Source of the DNA: Streptomyces sp. LHD-70
GTDB taxonomy: Bacteria; Actinomycetota; Actinomycetes; Streptomycetales; Streptomycetaceae
Assembly (NCBI RefSeq): GCF_031157275.1
Contig: NZ_JAVIFW010000006.1
Location: forward strand, 310,001 to 374,000
Direction of reading: 5' to 3'
DNA length: 64,000 bases
A model generated the notes under the pieces. The model saw only the letters and a list, made by a program, of their open reading frames with translations. It searched no databases and was not told where the DNA came from. The position numbers and the translations under genes were made by a program. Shown piece after piece: positions 8,727 through 17,907 of this stretch (the first letter of the stretch is position 1; each line of letters begins with the position of its first letter).

Positions 8727-10664
8727 CTACTTCCCGTCCTTGCCCGGCTCCCCGCGCTTGTTGCTGAGGCGTACGGTGACGCCCTCGTCGGCGTTGTCCG
8801 CGGTGATCTCGTGCGGGCCGCTCACCCGGTCGTCGGGCAGGACGTAGCCCTCGGGGACGTCTGTCTCCTGCAGGTAGTACTCGCCGGGCGGCAGCTCGTC
8901 GAAGTCGCAACGGCCGCGTGAGTCCGTCGTGCAGCCGTTGCCGATCCGGGTGTCCCGGCGGGCGCCCGAAGTCTGCAGCCCCGCCTGCCCGTTGCTCTCC
9001 CGCCACAGCTGGAACACGGCACCACCCAGCGGCTCACCGTCGCTCTGGTCGGCCTTGACGACGTGCAGCGCACCCTCCGGGTCGGGCGCCTCCTCCGGGG
9101 TGTTGGTGGCGGTGACTTCGACGCCGTCGGTGGCGTTGGTTTCGGTGAGTGTGAGGGGGCCGAAGACTGCGGGGTCGGGGAGTTCGTAGCCTTCGGGGGC
9201 TTGGGTTTCGCGCCAGTAGTAGGTGCCGGTGGGGACGGTGTCCGTGCAGCGGCCGTCGGTGCTTGTGGTGCAGGTGTCGCCGATTTGGGTGTCGGGGTTG
9301 TCGCCGGTGGTTTGGAGGCCTTCGGTGCCGTTGGTCTCCTCCCAGAGTTCGAATTCGGCGCCGGGGAGGGGGTTTCCGGTTTCTTCGTCGGTCTTGAGGA
9401 CCTCGACTTGGCCGGTCGTCACCGGGCTTCCACAGTCCGGGAGGTCGCCCTCGAACGGATAGTTGTGGAATTCCTGGCCGCCGCCCCCACCCGCGCCGGA
9501 GGTGTGGGTGAGCGAACCCGTGGTGAAGAAGCGGCCGTTCATCCCGATCACGCTGACCGTCGACGCGGACGCCTGGTTGCCGATCAGGAAGCTGCCCTGC
9601 ATCTGGCCGGAGCCCGCGACGTTCACGGTCGTCGCGTCCGGGAAGTTCCAAAGCAGCCGGTCCCGCAGCTGGTTGAGCGGGTGGCCGTCGTCGAGGCTGC
9701 CGCCGTACGTGCTGAGGGTGCGGTTGTCGCCGAGGACGTTGACCAGGACCGTCGCGCCCTCGGGGATGCGCTCGAAGACGATGCCCTGGTCCCCGCCGGA
9801 GGCGGACGTCATGTCGAAGTCGACGTTGAACACCTGAAGTGAGGACGTGCCGTCGCCGGTGAAGCGGGTCTCGTAGCCGTTGTTGACGGCCGTTCCGGTG
9901 GGTGTACGGGTGCTCGTACCGCCCTCCGGGTGCCCATAGCACTGGCTGGCCTCGGTGAGATCGTCCCGCAGCCCGATGTACGGGGTCGCCGCGGCGTCGT
10001 CCTGATCCAGTTTCGAGTCGATGGTGCCGGTCGTGGTGCCCGCGTACCGGGTCACACCGCCCTCGGCGAGCAGGCGTTCGCCGTCGGCCACGGTGATGTC
10101 ACCGCCCGTCGTCAGCCAGTCGGCACGCAGAGGCGGGGCCACGCGGGAGCCGACGCCCGCCTCTCCGACGTTGTAGACGGCGCTGACGCCCGGCACCTTG
10201 TCCTGGTCGAAGTCGCCGAGCGTGACCACCCGGCCCTCGGCCTCCGCCGCGCTGCCGCGCACCAGGAAGTCGTCGCCGACGTAGAGGTTGATGCCGTTGT
10301 CGCGGTACTCGATGGCGTTGTTGTTGACCGGCGGGTACGTGTCCGGACACCTGCCCGGCACGCACGGCCCGAGCCCGCCGGGCAGCGGGGCCGCGAGGGC
10401 GGCGGACGCGCGCTGTGCGGTGGGCTTGTGCGGTGCGGCGGGCGTGCGCGATGGGGCGGACGTGTGCAATGCGGCGGTTGCGCTCGGCGCGGTGGGCCGG
10501 GCGGACCTGCCGTCCTGGGCGGACTCGGCGTGCGCCGCCGCTGTCGCCGTAAGCGGCGCGCACACCAGGGCGAGGGCGCCGCACGCGGCGGCGGTGGAGC
10601 GGGCGGACAGCCGCAGCCGGGACGCACCCGACAGGACTTCCTTGGGGTGTGAAAGTGGCCACAT
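8727..10664 (-). CDS. Secreted choice-of-anchor A / SpaA-like surface protein
   Basis: About 645 residues. An N-terminal signal sequence (hydrophobic [20 protein letters not shown]) is followed by an Ala/Pro/Thr-rich linker, a choice-of-anchor A domain (about 105-430) and two SpaA/prealbumin-like Cna-B domains (about 435-540 and 545-640), each with the pattern V-K-T/A-D ... L-GA-F-LW ... G-YYW/L-ET-APEGY. Each Cna-B domain contains a pair of cysteines ([20 protein letters not shown]), which is unusual. The protein stops at [10 protein letters not shown] without an LPxTG motif or membrane anchor. The start is unsure: ATG 10706 would add codons AGA and TGT, so I prefer the ATG at 10664, though neither has a clear ribosome site. 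Confidence 0.8.
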   Translation of the reverse strand: MWPLSHPKEVLSGASRLRLSARSTAAACGALALVCAPLTATAAAHAESAQDGRSARPTAPSATAALHTSAPSRTPAAPHKPTAQRASAALAAPLPGGLGPCVPGRCPDTYPPVNNNAIEYRDNGINLYVGDDFLVRGSAAEAEGRVVTLGDFDQDKVPGVSAVYNVGEAGVGSRVAPPLRADWLTTGGDITVADGERLLAEGGVTRYAGTTTGTIDSKLDQDDAAATPYIGLRDDLTEASQCYGHPEGGTSTRTPTGTAVNNGYETRFTGDGTSSLQVFNVDFDMTSASGGDQGIVFERIPEGATVLVNVLGDNRTLSTYGGSLDDGHPLNQLRDRLLWNFPDATTVNVAGSGQMQGSFLIGNQASASTVSVIGMNGRFFTTGSLTHTSGAGGGGGQEFHNYPFEGDLPDCGSPVTTGQVEVLKTDEETGNPLPGAEFELWEETNGTEGLQTTGDNPDTQIGDTCTTSTDGRCTDTVPTGTYYWRETQAPEGYELPDPAVFGPLTLTETNATDGVEVTATNTPEEAPDPEGALHVVKADQSDGEPLGGAVFQLWRESNGQAGLQTSGARRDTRIGNGCTTDSRGRCDFDELPPGEYYLQETDVPEGYVLPDDRVSGPHEITADNADEGVTVRLSNKRGEPGKDGK

Positions 10665-10782
10665 GTCACAAAGGAGATATCTCGGGCGGTTTGCATCCCG
10701 GGGCATCGGCCAAGCGGCGCGCCACTGCCACCGGAAGCGGTGAGATCCGGACGACCGGATGGAGGGGCGGGCCGGGGCGCCG

Positions 10783-10915
10783 GACGCGTGGAGCCGGGGC
10801 GCCGGGGCGCGCTGGACGTGTGGAGCCGGGGCGCCGGGGCGCGCTGGACGTGTGGAGCCGGGGCGCCGGGGCGCCGGACGAGTGGAGCCGGAGTCCCGGA
10901 CGCGTGGACCCGGGG
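10783..10915. repeat. GC-rich tandem array, about 30 bp unit
   Basis: Repeats of a unit that combines GTGGAGCCGGGGCGCC with GGGGCGCGCTGGACGT occur about four times with truncations. The array lies upstream of the SpaA-like gene and downstream of the methyltransferase gene, both on the minus strand. Open frames through it are artefacts of the repeat. No function is evident. Confidence 0.8.
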
Positions 10916-10943
10916 GGCGGGATCTTCTCCCCCTCGCAGCGAG

Positions 10944-11780
10944 TCAGCGCTTCACGGCCACCCCGCCGAACATCGCCACCTCCTCCACCGCCTCGTCGGC
11001 GACGTCCGGGTGCCAGCGGTTGCAGGACACGACGCCGGGGCCGATCAGCTCCAAACCATCGAAGAACTCCGCCACTTGGGCCGGAATGCGCTGCGTCAGC
11101 TTCGGGGTGCCGTGCTCGTTCCAGAACGCGACGGCCGCGTCCACGTCCGGCATGGCGGGGCTGGTGATGGTGTGCGAGAGCACGAGGTGGCTGCCGCTGG
11201 GCAGGGCGTCCATGATGCGTCGTACGACACCACGGGCCTGCTCCTCGTCCTCGATGAATATGACGACCCCGAGCAGCACCAGCGCGACCGGCCGGCTCAG
11301 GTCCAGGGTCCTGGCCGCGTGCTCCAGGATCGTGTCCACGTCGCGCAGGTCGGCGTCGAGATACGCGGTCCTGCCCTCCGGAGTGCTGGTCAGCAGCGCA
11401 CGCGCGTGCGCGAGCACCAGCGGGTCGTTGTCGACGTACACGACACGGCTCTCCGGCGCGAGCGCCTGTGCCACCTCGTGCGTGTTGTCGGCGGTGGGCA
11501 GCCCCGTACCCACGTCCAGGAACTGGCGGATGCCGACCTTGTCCACCAGGTGCCGCACGGCCGCGCCGAGGAAGCGGCGGTCCGCGCGCGCGTACTCCCC
11601 GATGCCCGGGTGCAGTTGCCGGATCTGGTCGCCGGCCGCGCGGTCCACGTCGTAGTTGTCCTTGCCGCCGAGCCAGTAGTTCCAGATCCGGGCCGTGTGC
11701 GGCTGGGAGGTGTTGATCCGGGCGCGCAGCTCTTCGGGGGCTGTCTCGGGGGCCGTCTCGGGGGTGGGTCGCTCAGACAT
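10944..11780 (-). CDS. S-adenosyl methyltransferase family protein (DUF574-like)
   Basis: A 278-residue protein of the actinobacterial S-adenosyl methyltransferase family formerly DUF574. The family signature RIWNYWLGGKDNYDVDRAAG is near residue 32, the SAM loop FLDVGTGLPTADNTHEVA near residue 88, and VYVDNDPLVLAHARALL near residue 115. Substrates of this large Streptomyces-specific family are unknown. The ATG at 11780 is preceded by a perfect AGGAGG 7 bases upstream, so the longer start at 11816 is rejected. It is divergent from the clpP3 gene and shares that intergenic region. Confidence 0.9.
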   Translation of the reverse strand: MSERPTPETAPETAPEELRARINTSQPHTARIWNYWLGGKDNYDVDRAAGDQIRQLHPGIGEYARADRRFLGAAVRHLVDKVGIRQFLDVGTGLPTADNTHEVAQALAPESRVVYVDNDPLVLAHARALLTSTPEGRTAYLDADLRDVDTILEHAARTLDLSRPVALVLLGVVIFIEDEEQARGVVRRIMDALPSGSHLVLSHTITSPAMPDVDAAVAFWNEHGTPKLTQRIPAQVAEFFDGLELIGPGVVSCNRWHPDVADEAVEEVAMFGGVAVKR

Positions 11781-11919
11781 AGGTGCCTCCTGGTGGCGCT
11801 GCTCACGGATCTTCAACAGGCAATGTAGGCCGTCGAGTTAAGGGCTGTGTGAGGTGGTCGGGGGTGGACGCGGGAGCGGGCCCCGTGTTGTGCCTGCGTA
11901 CGGGCGGATCCGCCCTCGC

Positions 11920-11934
11920 TCTGCCGTGGGCAGA
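11920..11934. promoter_or_regulatory. Probable PopR operator upstream of clpP3
   Basis: TCTGCC-GTG-GGCAGA is a perfect 6-3-6 dyad 159 bases before the clpP3 start. It matches the TCTGCC-N3-GGCAGA element that I recall being reported as the PopR binding site in S. lividans (from memory, not checked). A popR gene lies just beyond clpP4, which supports the assignment. Confidence 0.75.
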
Positions 11935-11942
11935 TCTGCTCA

Positions 11943-11960
11943 GGGCAGAGAACTCTGTCC
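11943..11960. promoter_or_regulatory. Second dyad related to the PopR operator
   Basis: GGGCAGAG-AA-CTCTGTCC is an 8-2-8 inverted repeat with one mismatch, 8 bases after the first PopR-like dyad. It reuses the GGCAGA/TCTG(T/C)C half-sites in the reverse order. Together the two elements form a cluster about 40 bases long. Whether this second element binds PopR is inference. Confidence 0.5.
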
Positions 11961-12007
11961 TCGTGGTGGTCGGCGGCCGACAGTGGAAGTGACCCGCTGA
12001 CGTGCGG

Positions 12008-12080
12008 CGACGAAGACGAAGCGAACGAAGCGACGTAGCGAACGAAGCGACGAAGCGACGAAGCAACGAAGCGACGAAGT
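12008..12080. repeat. Direct repeats of GCGACGAA in the clpP3 leader
   Basis: Eight to nine tandem, slightly varied copies of an 8-bp unit (GCGACGAA, with GCGAACGAA and GCGACGTA variants) fill the stretch immediately upstream of the clpP3 ribosome site (GAGGAGG at 12079-12085). If transcribed it would be an unstructured purine-rich leader. Some copies contain GCGAAC, half of the ClgR operator core I remember, but no full ClgR palindrome is present. Confidence 0.85.
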
Positions 12081-12092
12081 GAGGAGGACCCG

Positions 12093-12752
12093 ATGACTAC
12101 GACTTCGCTCACCACCCCTTGGGGCCGGGACGCGAGCCCACGGGCCGAGGAAGGGGACACGGTGCCCACGCGGTTCGACGACCATCTGGCCGCCCAACTC
12201 CTCGGCCAGCGCATCATCGTGCTCGGCACGCAGGTCGACGAGGTGTCCGCGAACCGGGTGTGCGCGCAGATGCTGCTGCTGTCGGCCGAGGACGCGCGTA
12301 CCGACATCAGCCTCTACATCAACAGCCCTGGCGGCTCCGTGCACGCCGGCCTCGCCATCTACGACACGATGCAGCTGATCCCGAACGACGTCTCCACGCT
12401 GGCCATGGGCTTCGCCGCCAGCATGGGCCAGTTCCTGCTCGCGGTCGGCACCCCGGGGAAGCGGTACGCCCTGCCCAACGCGCGGATCATGATGCACCAA
12501 CCGTCCGCCGGCATCGGGGGTGCCGTCGCCGACATCGAGATCCAGGCGGAGAACCTGGAGTTCCTGAAAGGTTCCATCGAGCGCATCACCGCCGAGCACA
12601 CCGGACAGTCCGAAGAGACCATCGCGCGCGACGGCGACCGTGACCGCTGGTTCACCGCCGAACAGGCCAAGGACTACGGCATGGTCGACCACGTGGTCAC
12701 CTCGATGGTCGACGTTCGGCCTGCGGCGGCCAGGCAGCGGAGGGGATTCTGA
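12093..12752 (+). CDS. clpP3: ATP-dependent Clp protease proteolytic subunit ClpP3
   Basis: A 219-residue ClpP with an intact triad: Ser110 (GFAASMGQ), His135 (MMHQPSAG) and Asp180 ([10 protein letters not shown]). The [17 protein letters not shown] stretch is at about 77-93. A short N-terminal extension (about 24 residues) may be a propeptide. In S. lividans ClpP3 and ClpP4 are made only when the main ClpP1P2 protease is impaired, under the activator PopR. The same layout is seen here: PopR-like dyads upstream, clpP4 starting 2 bases after the stop, and popR convergent beyond. GAGGAGG precedes the ATG. Confidence 0.93.
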   Translation: MTTTSLTTPWGRDASPRAEEGDTVPTRFDDHLAAQLLGQRIIVLGTQVDEVSANRVCAQMLLLSAEDARTDISLYINSPGGSVHAGLAIYDTMQLIPNDVSTLAMGFAASMGQFLLAVGTPGKRYALPNARIMMHQPSAGIGGAVADIEIQAENLEFLKGSIERITAEHTGQSEETIARDGDRDRWFTAEQAKDYGMVDHVVTSMVDVRPAAARQRRGF

Positions 12753-12754
12753 GC

Positions 12755-13372
12755 ATGGGTACGTACACGATCCCGAACGTCGTCGAGCGCACCCCGCAGG
12801 GCGAGCGGTCCTACGACGTGTTCAGCAGGCTGCTCTCCGAGCGCATCATCTTCCTCGGCACGGAGATCGACGACGGCGTCGCCAACGTCGTCATCGCCCA
12901 ACTCCTGCATTTGGAGGCGTCCAACCCGGGCCAGGAGATCGCCATCTACATCAACTCCCCGGGCGGATCGTTCACTTCACTCATGGCGATCTACGACACG
13001 ATGACCTTCGTCGGCGCTCCCATCTCCACGTTCTGCGTGGGCCAGGCCGCGTCCACGGCCGCCGTGCTCCTTGCCGGGGGCGACAAGGGCAGGCGTTTCG
13101 TCCTGGACCACTCGCGCGTACTGCTCGGCCAGCCCGCGAGCGGTGGACAGCGCGGTACGGTCGCCGACCTGCGCGTCCAGGCCAAGGAGATGATCCGGAT
13201 CCGCGCCCAGATCGAGGAAGTGCTCTCCCACCACACCGGGCACGCGGTGGCGACCCTGCGTCAGGACATGGACCGCGACAAGGTCTTCACGGCCCAGGAG
13301 GCAGTGGCGTACGGCCTCGCGGACGAGGTCCTGACGCGTCGGACTACGGAGGGGGTGCGGGGGGTGGGGTAG
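12755..13372 (+). CDS. clpP4: Clp protease subunit ClpP4, catalytic histidine replaced by glycine
   Basis: A 205-residue ClpP-fold protein beginning 2 bases after clpP3. Ser100 (GQAASTAA) and Asp171 (LRQDMDRDK) of the triad are present, but the motif normally RVL(L/M)HQP reads RVLLGQP, so the catalytic His (position 125) is Gly (codon GGC). The subunit is therefore probably unable to cleave peptides by the normal mechanism and may act as a structural or substrate-gating ring paired with ClpP3, like inactive ClpR-type subunits in other bacteria. The first residues [20 protein letters not shown] resemble Streptomyces ClpP2, suggesting descent from a P1/P2-type pair. Confidence 0.9.
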   Translation: MGTYTIPNVVERTPQGERSYDVFSRLLSERIIFLGTEIDDGVANVVIAQLLHLEASNPGQEIAIYINSPGGSFTSLMAIYDTMTFVGAPISTFCVGQAASTAAVLLAGGDKGRRFVLDHSRVLLGQPASGGQRGTVADLRVQAKEMIRIRAQIEEVLSHHTGHAVATLRQDMDRDKVFTAQEAVAYGLADEVLTRRTTEGVRGVG

Positions 13373-13388
13373 GCGGTGGGCGGTAGGC

Positions 13389-13437
13389 GGGGCAGGGCCG
13401 GGCCGGGGCCGCGGGCCTCTGGCGTCTGCCCTGCCCC
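13389..13437. terminator. Bidirectional hairpin between clpP4 and popR
   Basis: GGGGCAGGGC (13389-13398) pairs perfectly with GCCCTGCCCC (13428-13437) across a GC-rich 29-base loop that can itself fold. It lies in the 81-base gap between the convergent clpP4 and popR and is the likely terminator for both. Confidence 0.7.
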
Positions 13438-13453
13438 GACCGCCGACCTCGGC

Positions 13454-14092
13454 TCAGGCAGCCAGTCGCATCTGGTTCCGCTGAATGCTCGCCATCGGGC
13501 CCGTGACGCGTGCACCGGAACGCCCACCGGCTCCGCTGACCGGGCCCGCGCCGGAGAGCCGGATGATCTCCGCGTGCCCCCGGGAGAGCAGATCGGTCAG
13601 GCTCAGGCCCAGGGCGCGTGCCGCAGCCGCCAGCACCTCGGACGAGGCCTCCTTACGGCCCCGCTCCAACTCCGAGAGGTACGGCATCGAGATCCGGGCG
13701 GCGTCCGCCACGTCCTTCAACGTCCGCTCCTGAACCAGCCGTTCGCGCCGCAGCACATCACCCACGATGTCCCGCCACAGGGGCTCCTTGGCGGGAGCCG
13801 TGGGAGCCGTGGGAGCCGCGGGGGCGGCGGTGGGGGTCGCGGGGGCCGTCGGGGCCGTAAGGGTTGTCGGGGGCGCGGGCGTTGAGGGCAGTGCCGAAGA
13901 CTCGGGCGCCGAGAGGGCGGGCCGCAGCGGTATCACCTGGGCGTCACGGGTCTCGCCCGACTTGTGGGAGTCCTGGGCCCCGTGGCCCGCACGCGGACCC
14001 CGGACCGGGGCTACGGACCGGCCCTGGCCCGTACAGGTGACGCGGCCGTCTCGCGCCTCGAGTGCTTCGGTCGGCTCTTCGCTGCTCACCAT
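13454..14092 (-). CDS. popR: PopR, XRE-type activator of clpP3-clpP4
   Basis: A 212-residue regulator with one XRE helix-turn-helix (about 107-170: RRERLVQERTLKDVADAA, then ISMPYLSELERGRKEASSEV). Before it is a long low-complexity Ala/Pro/Thr linker (about 60-100) encoded by a GGGAGCC-type repeat. The protein ends in NQMRLAA. S. lividans PopR is known to be degraded by ClpP1P2 through its two C-terminal alanines, resembling an ssrA tag, and that feature is retained here. Location next to clpP3P4 and a matching operator support the name. The start is uncertain; ATG 14092 and the following GTG have no clear ribosome site. Confidence 0.85.
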   Translation of the reverse strand: MVSSEEPTEALEARDGRVTCTGQGRSVAPVRGPRAGHGAQDSHKSGETRDAQVIPLRPALSAPESSALPSTPAPPTTLTAPTAPATPTAAPAAPTAPTAPAKEPLWRDIVGDVLRRERLVQERTLKDVADAARISMPYLSELERGRKEASSEVLAAAARALGLSLTDLLSRGHAEIIRLSGAGPVSGAGGRSGARVTGPMASIQRNQMRLAA

Positions 14093-14133
14093 TTCAGGGT
14101 AGGAGCGGAGGGCTGGCTGAGGGGCAGGTTCCG

Positions 14134-14150
14134 TTCTGCCAACAGCGAAG
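14134..14150. promoter_or_regulatory. Half-conserved PopR-like site upstream of popR
   Basis: TTCTGCC is followed three bases later by AGCGAAG, a degraded right arm. It sits about 42 bases before the popR start and could allow autoregulation. Only the left arm matches the dyad seen before clpP3, so this is weak. Confidence 0.35.
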
Positions 14151-14223
14151 CGGTGCGGCGGTGAGGAGGTGGCGTGGTGAGGAGTTGCCGTGGTGCAGCG
14201 GTGAGGCGGTGGCGTGGTGATTG

Positions 14224-14272
14224 GTCAGGCGCTGGGGGGTGAGTGGTCAGGCGCTGGGCGGTGAGTGGTGAG
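14224..14272. repeat. Direct repeat of about 22 bp between clpX and popR
   Basis: GGTCAGGCGCTGGG(G/C)GGTGAGT occurs twice in tandem, preceded by related GGTG-rich copies. The stretch fills most of the 214-base gap between clpX and popR on the minus strand. No terminator was recognised in this gap, so read-through from clpX into popR is possible. Confidence 0.7.
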
Positions 14273-14306
14273 TCAGCGAGGTGGTCGCGCTCCTACGGGA
14301 TGTGCC

Positions 14307-15620
<1,314 letters not shown>

Positions 15621-15723
15621 TCGTACCTCAAATGCCGGGATCAGATGACGTCACCATGTGAAACGAAGGTATCCTGCGCCGTGACGGACGGCAATCCATA
15701 CAGGGCATCAGCGAGTGAGGGCA

Positions 15724-16914
15724 ATGGGTCGGCTCAGCAGGGCGCAGTTGCAGCAACTCAATCGCGCCAAGGTTCTCGCGGCGGCCCGGGAGGAGTTCAC
15801 CGCGCGCGGCTATCCCGGCGCGAAGGTCGACAGCATCGCCGAACGCGCGGGCCTCACTCGCGGCGCCGTCTACTCCAACTTCCCGGGAAAGAGGGCCCTT
15901 TACTTCGCGGTCCTCGCGGAGCTGGCCGAGTCCGCACCCGAAACGTCCACAGACCTGGCGGTCGACTGCACACCCCGCAGCGCCCTCGCCATGTTCGCCC
16001 GCACGTGGACAGCCCGCCTGCCACTCGCCGGGGGTCTCGCGCGGCTCGACACACACCTGATGTCCGAAGTGCTCGCCGACGAGCGAACCCGCCAACCGTA
16101 CGGCCAACTCCTGAAGTTGGACGCCCTTCTGCTCGGTCTCGCCCTCGAACGGTTGCTGCTCGTCCGCGCGCCCTCCGATCAGGAAGGCCCGGCCGACGGC
16201 CCCCGCATGGTGCGCGTGGCGGAATCCGTACTGACCTCGCTCCACGGAGCACGCCAACTGGCCGATGCCGCACCCGGGTTCATCGAACCCTTCACCGTGA
16301 TCCACGCCTGCGAACGGCTCGCCGACTCCACCCCGCACGACACCTGGGCACCGCCCCATCTCCCGTACGTGCCCCGAGCACGACCCGTGGACGAGCCATG
16401 GCCCCGCGCGTCGGCGCCCGAGGGTTCGCAGGCGGGCTCGCGGGCGGGCTCGCGGGTGGTGGGTGCGGACCCGGTCGCGAACCCGGCGTTCGTGGATGCC
16501 GTGCGCGGAACCCCTGCCCGCCTCGGCGCCGACGGCGTGCTCGCTGTGCTCGGCCTGCACCGCCTGGAAGCCGTGGAGGAGGCGGTACGTTCGGCGCCGC
16601 CCGGCGCCACGGTGACCGTGGCACTCGTCTCCGGCTGCCCGGACGAACTCATTCCGCTCGCGCGCCTCGCCATCGCCGACGTCGTGAGCTGCCTGCGTGC
16701 CTCCTTCCCCGTCGCGTCCTGGCCGCGACTCCAGGTGGTGTACGACGCCTCGGGCTCCCTCGCGGCCGCAGCAGGTCTTCCCGCGGTGAGCGATGGCACC
16801 GAGGCCGCCGTACGGATCGCCGGCGGCCGCATCGTCGCCCGCGCCGACGGCCGAGGCGCCTGTCACGCGGCGGCGACGGCGGGCCTGGCCGATCCCGTCC
16901 CCGCCTCCGGCTGA
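15724..16914 (+). CDS. TetR/AcrR-family regulator with long C-terminal region
   Basis: A 396-residue regulator, about twice the usual TetR length. The N-terminal DNA-binding domain (about 10-58) has AREEFTARGYPGAKVDSIAE and RAGLTRGAVYSNFPGKRALY. Residues about 60-210 fit a TetR ligand domain, a Pro/Ala/Ser-rich linker follows (about 215-255), and the last 140 residues (with GADGVLAVLGLHRLEAVEEA) are an unrecognised alpha/beta domain. It is divergent from clpX with about 100 bases between, so it could influence clpX. The ATG at 15724 is used; a GTG three codons upstream is also possible. Ligand unknown. Confidence 0.8.
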   Translation: MGRLSRAQLQQLNRAKVLAAAREEFTARGYPGAKVDSIAERAGLTRGAVYSNFPGKRALYFAVLAELAESAPETSTDLAVDCTPRSALAMFARTWTARLPLAGGLARLDTHLMSEVLADERTRQPYGQLLKLDALLLGLALERLLLVRAPSDQEGPADGPRMVRVAESVLTSLHGARQLADAAPGFIEPFTVIHACERLADSTPHDTWAPPHLPYVPRARPVDEPWPRASAPEGSQAGSRAGSRVVGADPVANPAFVDAVRGTPARLGADGVLAVLGLHRLEAVEEAVRSAPPGATVTVALVSGCPDELIPLARLAIADVVSCLRASFPVASWPRLQVVYDASGSLAAAAGLPAVSDGTEAAVRIAGGRIVARADGRGACHAAATAGLADPVPASG

Positions 16915-17295
16915 TCGGGCCCACCGGGCGGCGCCGGGCCCGCCCGGGTCAGGAGGTCGAAGGCCGCGTCCCGGTGCCTGATGGGCGCTGTGGGACCCAG
17001 CCGGTATGTCCACCAAGGCCGCTTGCGCGGCTGGGGTCACGCCAGGGCCAGACCTCGCGCTGTGTGGCGCAGTCGGCACCGTGGCCGTGGCCGTGGCCGT
17101 GGCCGTAGCCGTAGCCCTATCTCTGGCCGGGCCGCCCTCTGCACGGCAACGATCCCTGGCGGGCCAGGCCTTCCTCGTCGCCGCTTTCGATCGGCCGGAG
17201 CAGCAGCGATACGGTGACCTTGATCGCCGAGGTCCGATGCCCCTGTCGTCCGCACTGCGGAACTCGGCTGCCGTACGTGCAGGTTGGAGGCCGTT
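16915..17295. other. 381-base gap with a hexanucleotide repeat
   Basis: No convincing gene is present. The stretch contains a GTGGCC/GTAGCC hexamer array (17079-17121) that creates an artificial Val-Ala open frame. The ribosome site for the NUDIX gene (GGAGG) is at its right end. No hairpin or promoter was recognised with confidence. Confidence 0.5.
17079..17121. repeat. Hexanucleotide repeat (CCGTGG/CCGTAG)n
   Basis: Seven head-to-tail hexamers, CCGTGG turning into CCGTAG, lie about 180 bases before the NUDIX gene. Copy number of such short arrays is often variable between strains. It has no evident coding role. Confidence 0.8.
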
Positions 17296-17796
17296 GTGTC
17301 CAGCAACAACATGTCCGAGTCCGCTGCCCCCAAGGCCGAGCGGGCCGAGCGGGCCTTCCCCGCGCCGAACGGCGTCACCGGTGTCGGCGTCATCGTCGTC
17401 GATGATCAGGAGCGCATCCTCCTCGGGCTCGGCCACGACGACCGTTGGGAACTTCCCGGCGGGAAGGTCGACGCGGGGGAGAGCTTCGAGCAGACCGCGG
17501 CCCGCGAACTCGCCGAGGAGACCGCCCTGCCGGTGTCTCCCGAAGACGTCCAGGTCGTTGCCGTGGTCGTCGACGGCAAGCAGGGAGTCACCAGACTGTC
17601 CGCCGCGGCGGTCGTGTCGGCGCCTGCGGGAGCCGTCGCCGAGGTGACCGAACCGGACAAGATCGTGCGGTGGGCGTGGACGGGCCTCGACGCCCTCCCC
17701 GCCGATCTCTTCGAGCCCTCCGCGGGCGTGCTCGCCGCCTGGCGCAAGGATCTCGACGTACCGGCGCAGGACGCTCACTGCTATCGCATGGCCTGA
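17296..17796 (+). CDS. NUDIX hydrolase
   Basis: A 166-residue NUDIX-fold hydrolase. The NUDIX box reads G-KVDAG-E-SFEQTAA-RE-L-A-EE-TA (about residues 56-78), matching GX5EX7REUXEEXG except that Ala replaces the last Gly-like position. These enzymes hydrolyse nucleoside diphosphates linked to another group; the substrate cannot be predicted. GTG 17296 is preceded by GGAGG with 5-base spacing, so it is a confident start. It ends with DAHCYRMA. Confidence 0.88.
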   Translation: MSSNNMSESAAPKAERAERAFPAPNGVTGVGVIVVDDQERILLGLGHDDRWELPGGKVDAGESFEQTAARELAEETALPVSPEDVQVVAVVVDGKQGVTRLSAAAVVSAPAGAVAEVTEPDKIVRWAWTGLDALPADLFEPSAGVLAAWRKDLDVPAQDAHCYRMA

Positions 17797-17907
17797 GATC
17801 GCGGCGGACGGGGTGCGGCCGGTACGGGAGTGGAGGCGGCAGCAGGTTCGCGTCACCTTTTCGTGTCGAGGCCCTCGCCTGCCTCCCCATGAGTAGCTTG
17901 AGGCCTC

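Noticed and set aside
10740..11828. Open frames running through the 10783-10915 tandem repeat
   Set aside because: They are generated by the GC-rich repeat itself and run antisense to the methyltransferase.
12008..12080. ClgR operator within the repeats before clpP3
   Set aside because: GCGAAC occurs, but no complete GTTCGC-N5-GCGAAC palindrome is present.
12008..12080. CRISPR array
   Set aside because: Units are 8 bp and contiguous, with no unique spacers.
17006..17121. Signal-peptide-like Val/Ala frame
   Set aside because: The hydrophobic stretch comes purely from the GTGGCC hexamer repeat and continues into the NUDIX gene in another frame.
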